Source: Streptomyces sp. NBC_01214 (GTDB lineage: Bacteria > Actinomycetota > Actinomycetes > Streptomycetales > Streptomycetaceae). From it: 64,000 nt of DNA. The position numbers and the translations under genes are program-made. Below the pieces are notes generated by a model. That model had not been told where the DNA came from. It did not search any database and saw only the letters and a program-made list of their open reading frames with translations. Shown here piece after piece: positions 1-8,953 of the stretch. The DNA is taken from assembly GCF_026340975.1 (NCBI RefSeq), contig NZ_JAPEOS010000001.1, positions 1,572,501-1,636,500 on the forward strand, written 5' to 3'. The first letter of the stretch is position 1, and each line of letters starts with the position of its first letter.

Positions 1-1121
1 AGTTCGGCGAGTTCGGCCTCCAGCAGCGCGCGCAGCGGTTCGCCGCCCGCGCTGATCGCCGCCCCGGACAGGACCACGATCTCCGGGTCCAGCACGGCGA
101 CGACCGAGGCGAGACCGGTGGCCAGCGCGGTGGCGTACGCCCGGAGGAACTTCAGGTGCGCCCCCTGAGGGGCGGCGGCGGCCCGTGCGAGCAGGGTGAC
201 GGCGGCGGCGACCTCCGGTCCGTGCGTGGCTCCGGGGGCCCCGGCGGCCCCGGGCGCACCGGGGGCGTCCGCGGGGTCCACGCCCAGTTCCGCGGCGAGT
301 CGGGGCAGTCCCTCCACACCGGCCAGCTCCTGGTACCCGCCGGAGTTGGCCCGGGTGACCTGCCGGACCAGGGGTCGGCCCGGCACCGGCAGGAAGCCCA
401 CCTCGCCGGCGCCGCCGGTCCAGCCGCGGTGCAGCCGGCCGCCCAGGACCAGTGCGGCGCCGAGCCCTTCCTCGTTCCACAGCAGGACGAAGTCCTCGTG
501 GCCGCGGGCGGCCCCGAGCCGCTGTTCGGCGACGGCGGCGAGGTTGACGTCGTTCTCGTACTCGACGGCCATCGGCAGGGCGGCCGCCAGCTCCTCCAGG
601 AGGGTGGGGGAGTGCCAGCCGGGGAGGTGGCTGGCGTAGCGCAGGCGGCCGGTCTGCGGGTCGAAGGCGCCCGGTGTCCCGATGACCACCCGGCGCAGGT
701 CGGTGGGGTGCAGCCCGGCGGCCCGGGCGGCGCCGCCGAGGGCCTCGGTCACCTGGGCGACGGCGTCCGCGCCCTCGGTGTAGGGGACCTCGTGGGTGGC
801 GACCACCGTGCCGGTGAGGTCGGCGACGGCCGCCAGCACCCGTTCCGGGGTGACGTCGAGACCGCCGACGTGGGCGGCCCGCGGGTTGATCTCGTAGAGC
901 TGGGCGCTGGGGCCGGGCCGTCCGCCGTCCGTGCCGGTGGCCACGACGAGCCCGACCGCTTCGAGGCGGGCGAGCAGCTGCGATGCGGTGGGCTTGGACA
1001 GCCCGGTCAGGTGCCCGATGCGGGTCCGGGACAGCGGGCCGTGCGTCAGCAGGAGTTCGAGTGCGGCCCGGTCGTTCATGGCGCGCAACAGGCTGGGCGT
1101 TCCGGGCGTGGCGGCGGGCAT
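1..1121 (-). CDS. ROK family transcriptional regulator (3' end outside window)
   Basis: Translating the minus strand from the ATG at 1121 gives an open frame that runs off the left edge (about 373 residues seen). Residues about 14-55 form a winged helix-turn-helix with the typical ROK stretch LSRTRIGHLTGLSKPTASQL. A sugar-kinase-like ROK domain follows, with the ENDVNLAAVAEQ segment near residue 190. The family normally carries a zinc site (a His after GEIG, then a CxCG..GC cluster). Here the segment reads GAGEVGFLPVPG and has no cysteines, so the zinc site is lost. ROK repressors of this type usually sense a sugar or sugar phosphate and control sugar uptake or breakdown; the effector cannot be told from sequence. 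A palindrome at 1153-1167, just upstream, is a likely autoregulatory operator. The C-terminus is missing from the window. Confidence 0.9.
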   Translation of the reverse strand, partial: MPAATPGTPSLLRAMNDRAALELLLTHGPLSRTRIGHLTGLSKPTASQLLARLEAVGLVVATGTDGGRPGPSAQLYEINPRAAHVGGLDVTPERVLAAVADLTGTVVATHEVPYTEGADAVAQVTEALGGAARAAGLHPTDLRRVVIGTPGAFDPQTGRLRYASHLPGWHSPTLLEELAAALPMAVEYENDVNLAAVAEQRLGAARGHEDFVLLWNEEGLGAALVLGGRLHRGWTGGAGEVGFLPVPGRPLVRQVTRANSGGYQELAGVEGLPRLAAELGVDPADAPGAPGAAGAPGATHGPEVAAAVTLLARAAAAPQGAHLKFLRAYATALATGLASVVAVLDPEIVVLSGAAISAGGEPLRALLEAELAE

Positions 1122-1152
1122 CGAGCGGCTCTCCCTCACCGAGGTGATCTGT

Positions 1153-1167
1153 TAGGTAAGTTTCCTA
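1153..1167. promoter_or_regulatory. putative ROK operator
   Basis: TAGGTAAGTTTCCTA is a near-perfect palindrome (TAGGTAA / TTTCCTA around one base). It lies about 32 bases upstream of the ROK regulator start, where an autoregulatory site would sit. The TAGGAAA/TTTCCTA form resembles operators reported for ROK repressors. Assignment is by position and symmetry only. Confidence 0.5.
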
Positions 1168-1190
1168 TCACCTGTTGAAGTGTGTCAATG

Positions 1191-1240
1191 CCGCTGCCCC
1201 GCAGGTCGTGTCATTTCACGGATGACCTGCGGGGCAGCGG
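1191..1240 (-). terminator. terminator downstream of the MscS gene
   Basis: Perfect 17-bp inverted repeat (1191-1207 with 1224-1240) around a 16-base loop. It lies 3' of the mechanosensitive channel gene and before the ROK promoter region, so it separates the two tandem minus-strand genes. Confidence 0.75.
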
Positions 1241-1291
1241 GGCGAGCGGGGCTCGTGCGACGTGCGGTTGAGCGGTTGCGCGGCCGAGCGG

Positions 1292-2374
1292 CTACTTCGT
1301 GATCCGCGGGCCGGCCGGCGGCGGGATCGGGGCCGTGGCCAGCGACTGCGGGGAGGTCGGGTTCGCGAGGGCGGACGGCGCGGCGACCGAGGCCGACGGG
1401 TCCGCCGCGGCCTCCTCGTCCTCGTCGGCGGCCGGCAGGCCGCCGATGATCCGGATGCCCGCGGCGTCGAAGGCCTCCTTGATCCGCCAGCGCAGCTCCC
1501 GCTCCACCGCGAACTGCTGGCCGGGCATGGTCTTGGCGGACACCTTCACGGTCATCGAGGCGAGCAGTACCTCGTCCAGGCCCAGCACCTCCACCGGACC
1601 CCACAGGCGCTCGTCCCACGGGGACTCCTTGGCCATGGCTTCGGCGACCTCCTTGACCACCTCGCGGATCCGCGTCAGGTTCTCCGAAGGCTTGACCTGC
1701 ACGTCCACGGCCGCGGTCGCCCAGCCCTGGCTGAGGTTGCCGATCCGCTTGATCTCGCCGTTGCGCACGTACCAGATCTCGCCGTTGTCCCCGCGGAGCT
1801 TGGTCACGCGCAGTCCGACCTCGATGACCTCGCCCGAGGCCACGCCCGCGTCGATCTTGTCGCCGACGCCGTACTGGTCCTCCATGATCATGAAGACGCC
1901 GGACAGGAAGTCCGTCACCAGGTTCCGGGCGCCGAAACCGATCGCCACACCGGCCACACCGGCACTCGCGAGCAGCGGGGCCAGATCGATCTTCAGCGCG
2001 GCCAGCACCATCAGCGCGGCCGTACCGAGGATCAGGAACGAGGCCACCGACCGGAGCACCGAGCCGATCGCCTCCGAACGCTGGCGCCGCCGCTCCGCAT
2101 TGACCAGCAGTCCGCCCAGAGCGGTGCCCTCCACCGCCTCGGCGCTGGTGTTCATCCGGGTTATCAGCTTGGTCAGCGCCTTGCGGACCGCCGAGCGGAT
2201 CACCGCAGCTATCACGACGATCAGCAGGATCCGCAGGCCGATGCTCAGCCAGGTGGCCCAGTTCTGCTCGATGAAGCTGGCGGCCTCGGTGACGCTCTCC
2301 TGCGCCTCCTTGACCGATGCGGGCGCGTCCGGAACGTCGGCTGCCAGCGGCAGCAGGGCGGCGGGCCAGGGCAC
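1292..2374 (-). CDS. MscS-type mechanosensitive ion channel
   Basis: 360-residue membrane protein of the small-conductance mechanosensitive channel family, which opens under membrane tension to release osmolytes during hypo-osmotic shock. A periplasmic-type N-terminus is followed by hydrophobic helices at about 40-62 and 107-128. The pore-lining, glycine/alanine-rich helix is at about 133-165 (ASAGVAGVAIGFGARNLV then DFLSGVFMIMED). The cytosolic beta domain begins with YGVGDKID at about 168 and continues to about 315, and an acidic then Ala/Pro-rich tail of about 45 residues ends the protein. The ATG at 2374 fits the hydrophobic N-terminus; a longer reading frame exists upstream but is not needed. 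The gene is divergent from the HNH nuclease and ends at a strong hairpin. Confidence 0.93.
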   Translation of the reverse strand: MPWPAALLPLAADVPDAPASVKEAQESVTEAASFIEQNWATWLSIGLRILLIVVIAAVIRSAVRKALTKLITRMNTSAEAVEGTALGGLLVNAERRRQRSEAIGSVLRSVASFLILGTAALMVLAALKIDLAPLLASAGVAGVAIGFGARNLVTDFLSGVFMIMEDQYGVGDKIDAGVASGEVIEVGLRVTKLRGDNGEIWYVRNGEIKRIGNLSQGWATAAVDVQVKPSENLTRIREVVKEVAEAMAKESPWDERLWGPVEVLGLDEVLLASMTVKVSAKTMPGQQFAVERELRWRIKEAFDAAGIRIIGGLPAADEDEEAAADPSASVAAPSALANPTSPQSLATAPIPPPAGPRITK

Positions 2375-2658
2375 GACGGGAACCTCCAGGTGTAGCGGTC
2401 TGCCCGCGGAACCGGGTGACCCCCGGACGGATCCGGGGACATGCGGGGCAGACCAACCACACTAACGGGGCAATCCCTTCACCTTGGTGCCGTGTTCGAG
2501 GGAGAGACCAGACTCACCTGGGGATGACTGACTGTGGTTGAAAACACCTCGGACCCGTTACGGGCGAGTGGTGGCGCTTCGACCAGCCGTAAGGAGAGAC
2601 TGGAGAGCAGATCGTCCCGGCGCGAGCCACGCGCCGCCGGCGTACAAGGAGGCAGTCC

Positions 2659-3195
2659 GTGCCGCACGTCCTGGTCCTCAACGCGTCGTACGAGCCCCTC
2701 GGCGTCGTACCGCTCCGCCGCGCGCTCGTCCTCGTCCTGGAGAACAAAGCGGTCTCCCTGGAGGAATCCGGCGCCTATCTGCACAGCGCGACAAGGGTCG
2801 TCCCCGCGCCCAGCGTGGTACGGCTCAAGCGCTTCGTGCGGGTCCCCTACCGGGGGCCCGTTCCACTCACCCGGCGCGCACTGTTCGCGCGGGACGGCGG
2901 TCGCTGCATGTACTGCGGCGCCGTCGCCACCAGCGTCGACCACGTCATTCCGCGCAGCCGGGGCGGCCAGCACGCTTGGGACAACGTCGTCGCCGCGTGC
3001 CGCCGGTGCAACCACGTCAAGGCCGACCGGCACCTGCTGGAACTCGGCTGGCGGTTGCGCCACCAGCCGGCGCCGCCGTCCGGGCTGGCGTGGCGGATCA
3101 TCGGCACGGGGCACCGGGATCCACGGTGGATGCCGTACCTCCAGCCGTACGGGGCCGAGGACGCGCTGGAGCGGATCGGGGTCGCGGCCGGTTAG
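2659..3195 (+). CDS. HNH endonuclease family protein
   Basis: 178-residue protein with a classic HNH core: C83-x2-C86, then DH at 94-95 followed by IPRSRGG, and C114-x2-C117 followed by NHVKADR. The cysteine pairs bind structural zinc, and the DH..N..H pattern forms the beta-beta-alpha-metal nuclease site. The first 75 residues (VLVLNASYEPLGVVPLRRAL) are the N-terminal segment typical of widespread actinobacterial HNH proteins of unknown cellular role. It starts at GTG 2659 behind an AAGGAGG site six bases away. It stands alone, divergent from the channel gene and convergent with the GH84 gene. A metal-dependent nuclease activity is a family inference; nothing nearby suggests restriction or mobility. 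Confidence 0.88.
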   Translation: MPHVLVLNASYEPLGVVPLRRALVLVLENKAVSLEESGAYLHSATRVVPAPSVVRLKRFVRVPYRGPVPLTRRALFARDGGRCMYCGAVATSVDHVIPRSRGGQHAWDNVVAACRRCNHVKADRHLLELGWRLRHQPAPPSGLAWRIIGTGHRDPRWMPYLQPYGAEDALERIGVAAG

Positions 3196-3254
3196 CTCCC
3201 GCTGGGCCGCCGGTTCCGTGGGGGTTGCGCCCGTCGGGGACCTGCGGCCCGGCT

Positions 3255-3342
3255 TCACGGGGCTCCGCCCCGGACCCCGCGCCTCAATCGCCGGCGGGGC
3301 TGGGGTGGGCCGGCGGGGCGGGGCTGGGCGGGGAGGGCCGGG
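3255..3342. repeat. Streptomyces intergenic repeat, copy 1 (convergent terminator region)
   Basis: Contains GGGGCTCCGCCCCGGACCCC followed by CGCGCCTCAATCGCC and GGCGGGGCTGG. The same modules recur at 13760-13874 and 26237-26350. It fills the gap between the convergent HNH and GH84 genes, and the GGGGCtccGCCCC part can form a hairpin. Confidence 0.65.
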
Positions 3343-6339
3343 TTATGGGGTGACCGCGTAGGCCTCCGCCGACCAGAGCGAGCAGCCGTACCGCGTGGCG
3401 CGGGTCTCGCACGTGACCCGTAGGAAACGGGTGTCCGGGGCGTCCATCCGGAGCGACTCGCGGCCGCCCCGCGAGGCCGTTACGGCCGCCGCCGGGCGCC
3501 AGGTCACCCCGTCCGCGGAGGTCTCCACCCGGTACGCCGACGGGTACGCGTCCTGCCAGTGCAGCTCCAGCCGACCCACCCGCGCCGGGGCGGGCAGTTC
3601 CGCCCGCCACCACGCGCCGTCCACCGCCGGCGACGACCAGCGGGTGGCCGCCGAGCCGTCCACGGCCGCCGAGGCCGGGAAGTCGGGGGTCTCGTTCGCC
3701 GAGGAGGTCGCCCGCGCGGTCCGCAGCAGATCGGGGCCGCCGGTACGGGGCACCGCACGCACCGTCAGGGTGCGTGACTCCCCGTCGAAGGCCACCGGCA
3801 CCTGGTAGCTGCCCGGCGGGGTGCCCGCAGCGACGCTGACCTCCAGCGGGATCGAGACCTGGCTGCCCCGCGGGGCCACCGCGACCTGCGGAAGGCGGAC
3901 CTCGATGCCCGCCGGCGGCCGCGCCGACAGCGGGCCGCGGACCTCGCCCGGACCCAGCGCGGACAGCGTCGCCGAGACCCGCTGGGCGGCGCCGCCGATC
4001 TCGGCGTCGGCCGCGGCCCCGTCCGCCAGCTCGAACCGGGTCCGCGGGCCGTCCCCGAACCACGGCACCACCTGGTGCACCGCGGGCGCGGACCCGGCCC
4101 AGGACAGGCGCACCGCGTCCGCGCGCAGCCCCGCCGTCTCCACCTGGGTCCAGCCCGAGGCCGAGGCGTCCGCGATCTTGCGCCAGCCCTCGCCGGGTAC
4201 GTGCGCCTCCACCGCGGCGCCCCGCGCCCCGGCGGGGAACGGGTCGGTCATCACGGTCACCGCCGACACCGGGCGCGGGGCGTCCAGCCGTACGGTCCAG
4301 GCCTCGGCCTCCTTCGTCACCGTGCCGGTCTGGCGGGCGACGCCGGTCCAGGCGTCGGCCTCGGCCACCGCCTTGGTCAGGAAGGGGTCCAGGACGGCCT
4401 TGTCCACCCGGGCCGATCCCGGCTTCGCCAGTGCCTCCCGGACCTCGGCCAGGGCTCGGGAGGCCTTCCACGCGGCCGCCCCGTCCCCCCGGGCCTGGGC
4501 CTGCAGGACGTCCACCGCCAGCTCGCCCGCCGTTCCGTAGCGCGCCAGGCGCTCCAGCCAGGGACCCGCCTCGCCCGACAAGGCGGGCAGTCGGTCCTTG
4601 GCCTCGCGCAGGACCGTGAACGCCTTGCGCAGCTCGGTCCCGGCCGCCGGATCGCCCGCGGCGCGGGCCTTCCAGAACTGCTCGACCAGCGGCTTCAGGT
4701 ACGCCGACTCCTCCTGCTTGAGCCCGGACGACGCGGTGTTCCCGGCGAGCGCCGCCACCGCCTGGCGCGCGCTCGGGTCGGCGCCCGTCAGTTCCCGCAC
4801 CGCCGCCGCCCAGGACTCGCCGGGTCGGTAGCCGCGCGGGTTCCACGCGAAGTCCGCCGCCGTGAAGAGCGGGATCCGCGACAGGGTGCCCTGCGGCATC
4901 GCGTTGGCCAGCAGCGCCGCCGAACCGCCCGCGACCGCCGGCTCGCGGCCCGCGTACGGGCCGAGGAAGATCCGGCCCGGATCCCAGTCGTTCACCGGGT
5001 AGTTGTCCATGGTGATCAGCGGGTGCCCGAGGGCGGCGCGCGCGCCGGCCAGCTCCTTGCCCGTGATCGTGCGCGGCACCACGCCCACGCCCGTCCAGGC
5101 CACCTCCACCCGCGGGTCCAGCGCGCCCGCCAGGGCCGTCCGGTACGTGGTGGCGCCCTCCTGGTAGTACTCCGTCGGCAGCAGCGACAGCGCGGGCGCT
5201 CCCGGGTAGCGGGCGGCCAGGTGCGCCGCCAGTCCGCCCGCGACCTCCGCGTGCGCCTTCGCGGCCGCCGCCGGGCCCTTCCCGTACCGCTCCCGGTCGG
5301 CCTTGCAGCCCCACTCGGAGTAGCTGACGTCCTGGAACTGCACCTGGAAGGCGCGGAAGCCGAGGTCCCACATCGCGTCCAGCTTGCGCGCGAGCGCCGC
5401 CCGGTCGGCCTCCGAGGACAGGCACATCGACTGCCCGGGGGTCACCGCCCAGGCCAGGACGACCTGGTTGGCGCGGGCCCGTTCGGCCAGCGCGCGGAAT
5501 TCCGCCTGCTGCTCCTGCGGGTAGTCCTGGCGCCAGCCCGTCGTGCGGTACGGGTCGTCGCCGGGGGCGACGAGCAGCCGGTTCTGCTTGGTGCGCCCCA
5601 TGAAGTCGAGCTGGGCGAGGCGCTGTTCCTGGGTCCACGGCTGGCCGTAGAAGCCCTCGGATATCCCGCGCACCGGCGCGGCCGGCCAGTCCCGCACCAG
5701 TACGCCGGGCATCTTCCCGCCGCCCGCCGCGAGCAGTTGGCGCAGGGTCTGCGCCGCGTGGAAGAGTCCTTCCGCGCCCATGCCGGCCAGCGCGATCGTG
5801 TCCCGCCCGGCGTGGCGGCCCGCGGCCAGCCGGTAACCCCCGGCCGGCAGGTCCGACGGCGCGGCCGCGCCCAGCGCCCGCAGCGCCTGCTCCGCGTCCG
5901 CGTCCTGGAGCCGTACGACGGTGCCCCGTGCGGGCAGCGGAGCGCCGGGGGCCGACTCGTGGACGGTCTTTACGCCCGCCGCGCGCAGGGCGTCCCGCAC
6001 CACCTTGACGGCGTACGGGTCGGCGCCGGCCCCCGCGACCAGTACGGCCTCGGTGCCCAGCGGCAGCTCGCGCGCCGGATCGGCGGTCATCGACTGCGGC
6101 CGCGGCCACACGGCGGGCCCCTCGGTGGCGGCCCGGGGGGTGTCGGCTCCCGGGTCGAGGACCGGCCCGGCGACAGCGGTCACGGGGGTCGCTCCGGGGC
6201 CCGCTCCGGGCGCCGGTTTGTCCGGTGTGGTGGGCGCCGCGAAGGTCCCGGGTGGCGCGGAGGACACGGCACCGCCCAGCAGCGTGCCGATCACCGCCAT
6301 GGCGGCGGCGGTGTTCCGCCCCTTACCCCTGAGCTGCAC
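3343..6339 (-). CDS. secreted GH84-type beta-N-acetylglucosaminidase with C-terminal carbohydrate-binding module
   Basis: 998-residue exported glycosidase. The chosen start is GTG 6339, which has AAGGAGG four bases upstream and is followed at once by a signal peptide (RGKGRN, then a hydrophobic Ala/Gly stretch). An N-terminal alpha/beta domain precedes the GH84 catalytic barrel, which opens with GISEGFYGQPWTQEQR at about 225. It continues with LLVAPGDDPYR, LLPTEYYQEG and AWTGVGVV, all characteristic of the hyaluronidase/O-GlcNAcase family (GH84), which hydrolyses beta-linked GlcNAc by substrate-assisted catalysis. The C-terminal part ends in an F5/8-type discoidin fold (RATSSANETPDFPASAAVDG to the end), a common glycan-binding module. 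The usual catalytic Asp-Asp pair reads Q336-D337 in VQFQDVSYSEW, so the residue that orients the acetamido group appears replaced. Divergent from malQ. Confidence 0.88.
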   Translation of the reverse strand: MQLRGKGRNTAAAMAVIGTLLGGAVSSAPPGTFAAPTTPDKPAPGAGPGATPVTAVAGPVLDPGADTPRAATEGPAVWPRPQSMTADPARELPLGTEAVLVAGAGADPYAVKVVRDALRAAGVKTVHESAPGAPLPARGTVVRLQDADAEQALRALGAAAPSDLPAGGYRLAAGRHAGRDTIALAGMGAEGLFHAAQTLRQLLAAGGGKMPGVLVRDWPAAPVRGISEGFYGQPWTQEQRLAQLDFMGRTKQNRLLVAPGDDPYRTTGWRQDYPQEQQAEFRALAERARANQVVLAWAVTPGQSMCLSSEADRAALARKLDAMWDLGFRAFQVQFQDVSYSEWGCKADRERYGKGPAAAAKAHAEVAGGLAAHLAARYPGAPALSLLPTEYYQEGATTYRTALAGALDPRVEVAWTGVGVVPRTITGKELAGARAALGHPLITMDNYPVNDWDPGRIFLGPYAGREPAVAGGSAALLANAMPQGTLSRIPLFTAADFAWNPRGYRPGESWAAAVRELTGADPSARQAVAALAGNTASSGLKQEESAYLKPLVEQFWKARAAGDPAAGTELRKAFTVLREAKDRLPALSGEAGPWLERLARYGTAGELAVDVLQAQARGDGAAAWKASRALAEVREALAKPGSARVDKAVLDPFLTKAVAEADAWTGVARQTGTVTKEAEAWTVRLDAPRPVSAVTVMTDPFPAGARGAAVEAHVPGEGWRKIADASASGWTQVETAGLRADAVRLSWAGSAPAVHQVVPWFGDGPRTRFELADGAAADAEIGGAAQRVSATLSALGPGEVRGPLSARPPAGIEVRLPQVAVAPRGSQVSIPLEVSVAAGTPPGSYQVPVAFDGESRTLTVRAVPRTGGPDLLRTARATSSANETPDFPASAAVDGSAATRWSSPAVDGAWWRAELPAPARVGRLELHWQDAYPSAYRVETSADGVTWRPAAAVTASRGGRESLRMDAPDTRFLRVTCETRATRYGCSLWSAEAYAVTP

Positions 6340-6583
6340 AGAGCCTCCTTGTCCCGAGTCGTCCCCCACTCGTACGAATGAGCCTGAGCCCACCATCCGT
6401 GCGGCTGGAGTGTCAATGCGGGTGGGTGATCTGCCCCGGATGCGGCAGGAATGCGGTGCCTCCGAGTGGGTATGGACGCGGTGTTCCCCGGCGGCGTCCC
6501 ACCCTCCCGAACCACCCTTGTGCCCCCATCATCTGACACATCTTCATGCCCTGATGCCCGCACGCACGAAGGAGCGCCCGCAG

Positions 6584-8581
6584 ATGGACGACCTGGCACG
6601 GCTCGCTGCCCAGTACGGAGTCGCCACCGACTACCGGCCCGCCGCGGACGTCACCGTCCCGGTACCGGAGACCACCGTCAGGGCGGTCCTCGGACTGCTG
6701 GGGGTGGTCACCGACGACGCGGCGAGCATCCGGGCGGGCGCCGAGTCCGCCGCACAGGAAGCGGCCGAGCGGCTGCTGCCGCCCACGCTGGTGCTCTGGC
6801 AGGGGGAGCGGGTGGCCCCGGAGCCCGCCGCGCTGCCCCCCGGCAGCCGGGTGCGGGTGCTGGCCGAGGAGACGGGGGAGGTGCTCGCATGGGGCCCCGC
6901 ACTGCCGCTGGGCGTCCACCGGCTCATCGCCGAGGCACCCGACGGGCGCAGCGCCGAGGCCACCTTGGTCGTGGCCCCGCAGCGGGCCCCGGCCGCGCCC
7001 GAGCGGGCCCACGGGCTGCTCGTCCAGCTCTACTCCCTGCTCTCCGAGCGCTCCTGGGGCATGGGCGACCTCGGCGACCTCGCGGAGCTCGCCCGCTGGG
7101 CGGGCCGTACCCATGGCGCCGGGTTCATCCAGGTCAACCCGCTGCACGCGGCCGTGCCCGGGGCCCCGACCGACCCGTCCCCGTACCGGCCGTCCTCGCG
7201 GCGCTTCCCCGACCCCGTCCACCTGCGGATCGAGGACGTCCCCGAATACGCCGACTGTCCCGACCGTCGGGCCCTCGACGAGCTCGCCGCCCGCGGCCGG
7301 GAACTGCGCCGCCAGGTCCTGGAGAAGGGCGCGCTGATCGACCGGGACGCCGTCTGGGAACTCAAGCGGTCCGCCCTGGAGCTGCTGTACGCCGTCCCGC
7401 GCACGCCCGAACGCGAAGCCGCCTACCGGGCGTTCTGCGCCGAACAGGGAGCTCCGCTGGACGTGCACGCCACCTGGTGCGCCGGGCACGCGGGGGAGGA
7501 GGACCCGAAGGAGCGGGCCGATTTCCACCGCTGGCTGGTCTGGCTGACGGACGGCCAGCTCGCCGCCGCCCAGCGGGCCGCCCGCGGGGCCGGCATGGCG
7601 GTCGGCATCGTCCACGACCTCGCCGTCGGGGTGCACCCGCAGGGTTCCGACGTCTTCGGGTCGCCCTGCTACGCCCGGCACATCTCGGTCGGGGCCCCGC
7701 CGGACGCCTTCAACGCCCGCGGCCAGGACTGGGGGCTGCCGCCGTGGCGCCCGGACGTACTGGCCGCCACCGGCTACGCCCCCTTCCGGTCCCTGCTGCG
7801 CGGGGTGTTCCGCTACGCGGGCGCCCTGCGGATCGACCACGTGATGGGTCTGTTCCGGCTCTGGTGGATCCCGGAGGGAACCCCGCCCGCGGAGGGCGCG
7901 TACGTCAGCTACGACGGCGAGGCCATGCTGGCGATCCTGGTCCTGGAGGCCCACCGGGCGGGCGCCCTGGTCATCGGCGAGGACCTCGGGACGGTGGAGC
8001 CGCGGGTCCGTCAGGAGCTGGCCCGGCGCGGGGTGCTCGGCACCTCGGTGCTCTGGTTCGAGCGGGACTGGGACGGCGCCGGGGAGCCGCTGGCCGCGCA
8101 GGCCTGGCGGGCCGACTGCCTGGCCACCGTCACCACGCACGACCTGCCGCCCACGGCCGCCAAACTCGCCGGGGGCCACGTGGAACTGCGCGACCGGCTC
8201 GGCCTGCTGACCCGCCCGGCCGAGCTGGAGCGCGCCGAGGACGCCGCGGACACCGCCGAGTGGCTGGAGCTGCTGGACGGGCTCGGGCTGGACACCAAGG
8301 GCGAGGAGGCCGCCGTACGGGCCCTGTACGCCTTCCTGCTGCGCACCCCCGCACGGCTGGTCGGGGTATGGCTGCCGGACGCGGTGGGGGACCGGCGGCC
8401 GCAGAACCTGCCGGGCACCTGGGACCAGTACCCCAATTGGCGGCTGCCGGTCGCCGACGCCTCGGGGCGGCCGCTGACCCTCGAGGAGCTCGTGTCCTCG
8501 CCGCGGGCGAACGCCCTGCTGGGCGCGGTGGGGGAGGGCGTGCGGCCTCGTACGGCACCCCCGGGCGCGCGCCCCGTTTAG
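6584..8581 (+). CDS. malQ: 4-alpha-glucanotransferase (amylomaltase)
   Basis: 665-residue GH77 enzyme that transfers alpha-1,4-glucan segments between maltodextrins and releases glucose, in the cytosol, in maltose and glycogen metabolism. Residues about 1-150 are the actinobacterial N-terminal beta-sandwich domain. The catalytic barrel begins near GLLVQLYSLLSERSWGMGDL. The three catalytic acids are visible: D418 in RIDHVMGL (nucleophile), E466 in VIGEDLGTV (acid/base) and D520 in VTTHDLPPT. ATG 6584 is preceded by AAGGAG at a nine-base gap, which favours it over an in-frame ATG at 6554. It is divergent from the secreted GH84 gene and followed 20 bases later by a small membrane protein gene. 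Confidence 0.95.
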   Translation: MDDLARLAAQYGVATDYRPAADVTVPVPETTVRAVLGLLGVVTDDAASIRAGAESAAQEAAERLLPPTLVLWQGERVAPEPAALPPGSRVRVLAEETGEVLAWGPALPLGVHRLIAEAPDGRSAEATLVVAPQRAPAAPERAHGLLVQLYSLLSERSWGMGDLGDLAELARWAGRTHGAGFIQVNPLHAAVPGAPTDPSPYRPSSRRFPDPVHLRIEDVPEYADCPDRRALDELAARGRELRRQVLEKGALIDRDAVWELKRSALELLYAVPRTPEREAAYRAFCAEQGAPLDVHATWCAGHAGEEDPKERADFHRWLVWLTDGQLAAAQRAARGAGMAVGIVHDLAVGVHPQGSDVFGSPCYARHISVGAPPDAFNARGQDWGLPPWRPDVLAATGYAPFRSLLRGVFRYAGALRIDHVMGLFRLWWIPEGTPPAEGAYVSYDGEAMLAILVLEAHRAGALVIGEDLGTVEPRVRQELARRGVLGTSVLWFERDWDGAGEPLAAQAWRADCLATVTTHDLPPTAAKLAGGHVELRDRLGLLTRPAELERAEDAADTAEWLELLDGLGLDTKGEEAAVRALYAFLLRTPARLVGVWLPDAVGDRRPQNLPGTWDQYPNWRLPVADASGRPLTLEELVSSPRANALLGAVGEGVRPRTAPPGARPV

Positions 8582-8601
8582 GTGTTCGCTACGTTTGCAC
8601 C

Positions 8602-8844
8602 GTGGACAAGAAGAACGCTCTGCGCGCCGGCGCCGTCACGGCCGGAACCGCGCTGATGATGCTGCTGATGACGTCTCCCGCCCTCGCGCTCACCCGCGAC
8701 GACGGTGACGACCCGGGTCCGGGCCTGAGCATCGGCGAGACGATCGGCCTGTACGTGGCCCTGCCCATCGCGATCTTCCTGGGCATCGTCGCTCTCGTGA
8801 TGGTCCTCGACAAGTCGTCGGACCGGAAGCCGAAGCAGGCCTGA
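8602..8844 (+). CDS. small membrane protein, function unknown
   Basis: 80-residue protein starting at GTG 8602, 20 bases after malQ. It has a basic N-terminus (VDKKNALRAG), a first hydrophobic segment that could be a signal peptide or anchor (residues about 12-31, ending ALAL), an acidic Asp/Gly linker (TRDDGDDPGPG) and a second transmembrane helix (about 47-68). A short Lys/Arg-rich tail ends the protein. The layout suggests an exported loop of about 15 residues between two helices, or a processed single-pass protein. No enzymatic motif is present. It probably shares the malQ transcript and is followed by a clear terminator. I do not recognise a named family beyond a conserved Streptomyces small membrane protein. 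Confidence 0.75.
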   Translation: MDKKNALRAGAVTAGTALMMLLMTSPALALTRDDGDDPGPGLSIGETIGLYVALPIAIFLGIVALVMVLDKSSDRKPKQA

Positions 8845-8847
8845 GCA

Positions 8848-8872
8848 GGTCCGGCCCCACGGGGCCGGGACC
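8848..8872 (+). terminator. terminator of malQ/small membrane protein unit
   Basis: GGTCCGGCCCC and GGGGCCGGGACC flank a three-base loop directly after the stop codon at 8844, with one bulged G. A GC-rich Rho-independent hairpin without a T-run is common in this genus. Confidence 0.7.
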
Positions 8873-8886
8873 GGTAGACCTTTCCG

Positions 8887-8942
8887 GGCGCCGGGGGTCC
8901 GCACCGCCGATTCGTTTCGGCCGCGCGACGACCCCCGGCGCC
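8887..8942 (-). terminator. inverted repeat at the 3' side of the MarR gene
   Basis: Perfect 13-bp arms (8887-8899 and 8930-8942, GGCGCCGGGGGTC and its complement) separated by 30 bases. The repeat sits between the convergent small membrane protein gene and the MarR regulator and probably ends the minus-strand transcript. Confidence 0.5.
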
Positions 8943-8953
8943 TCGTCGTACCC

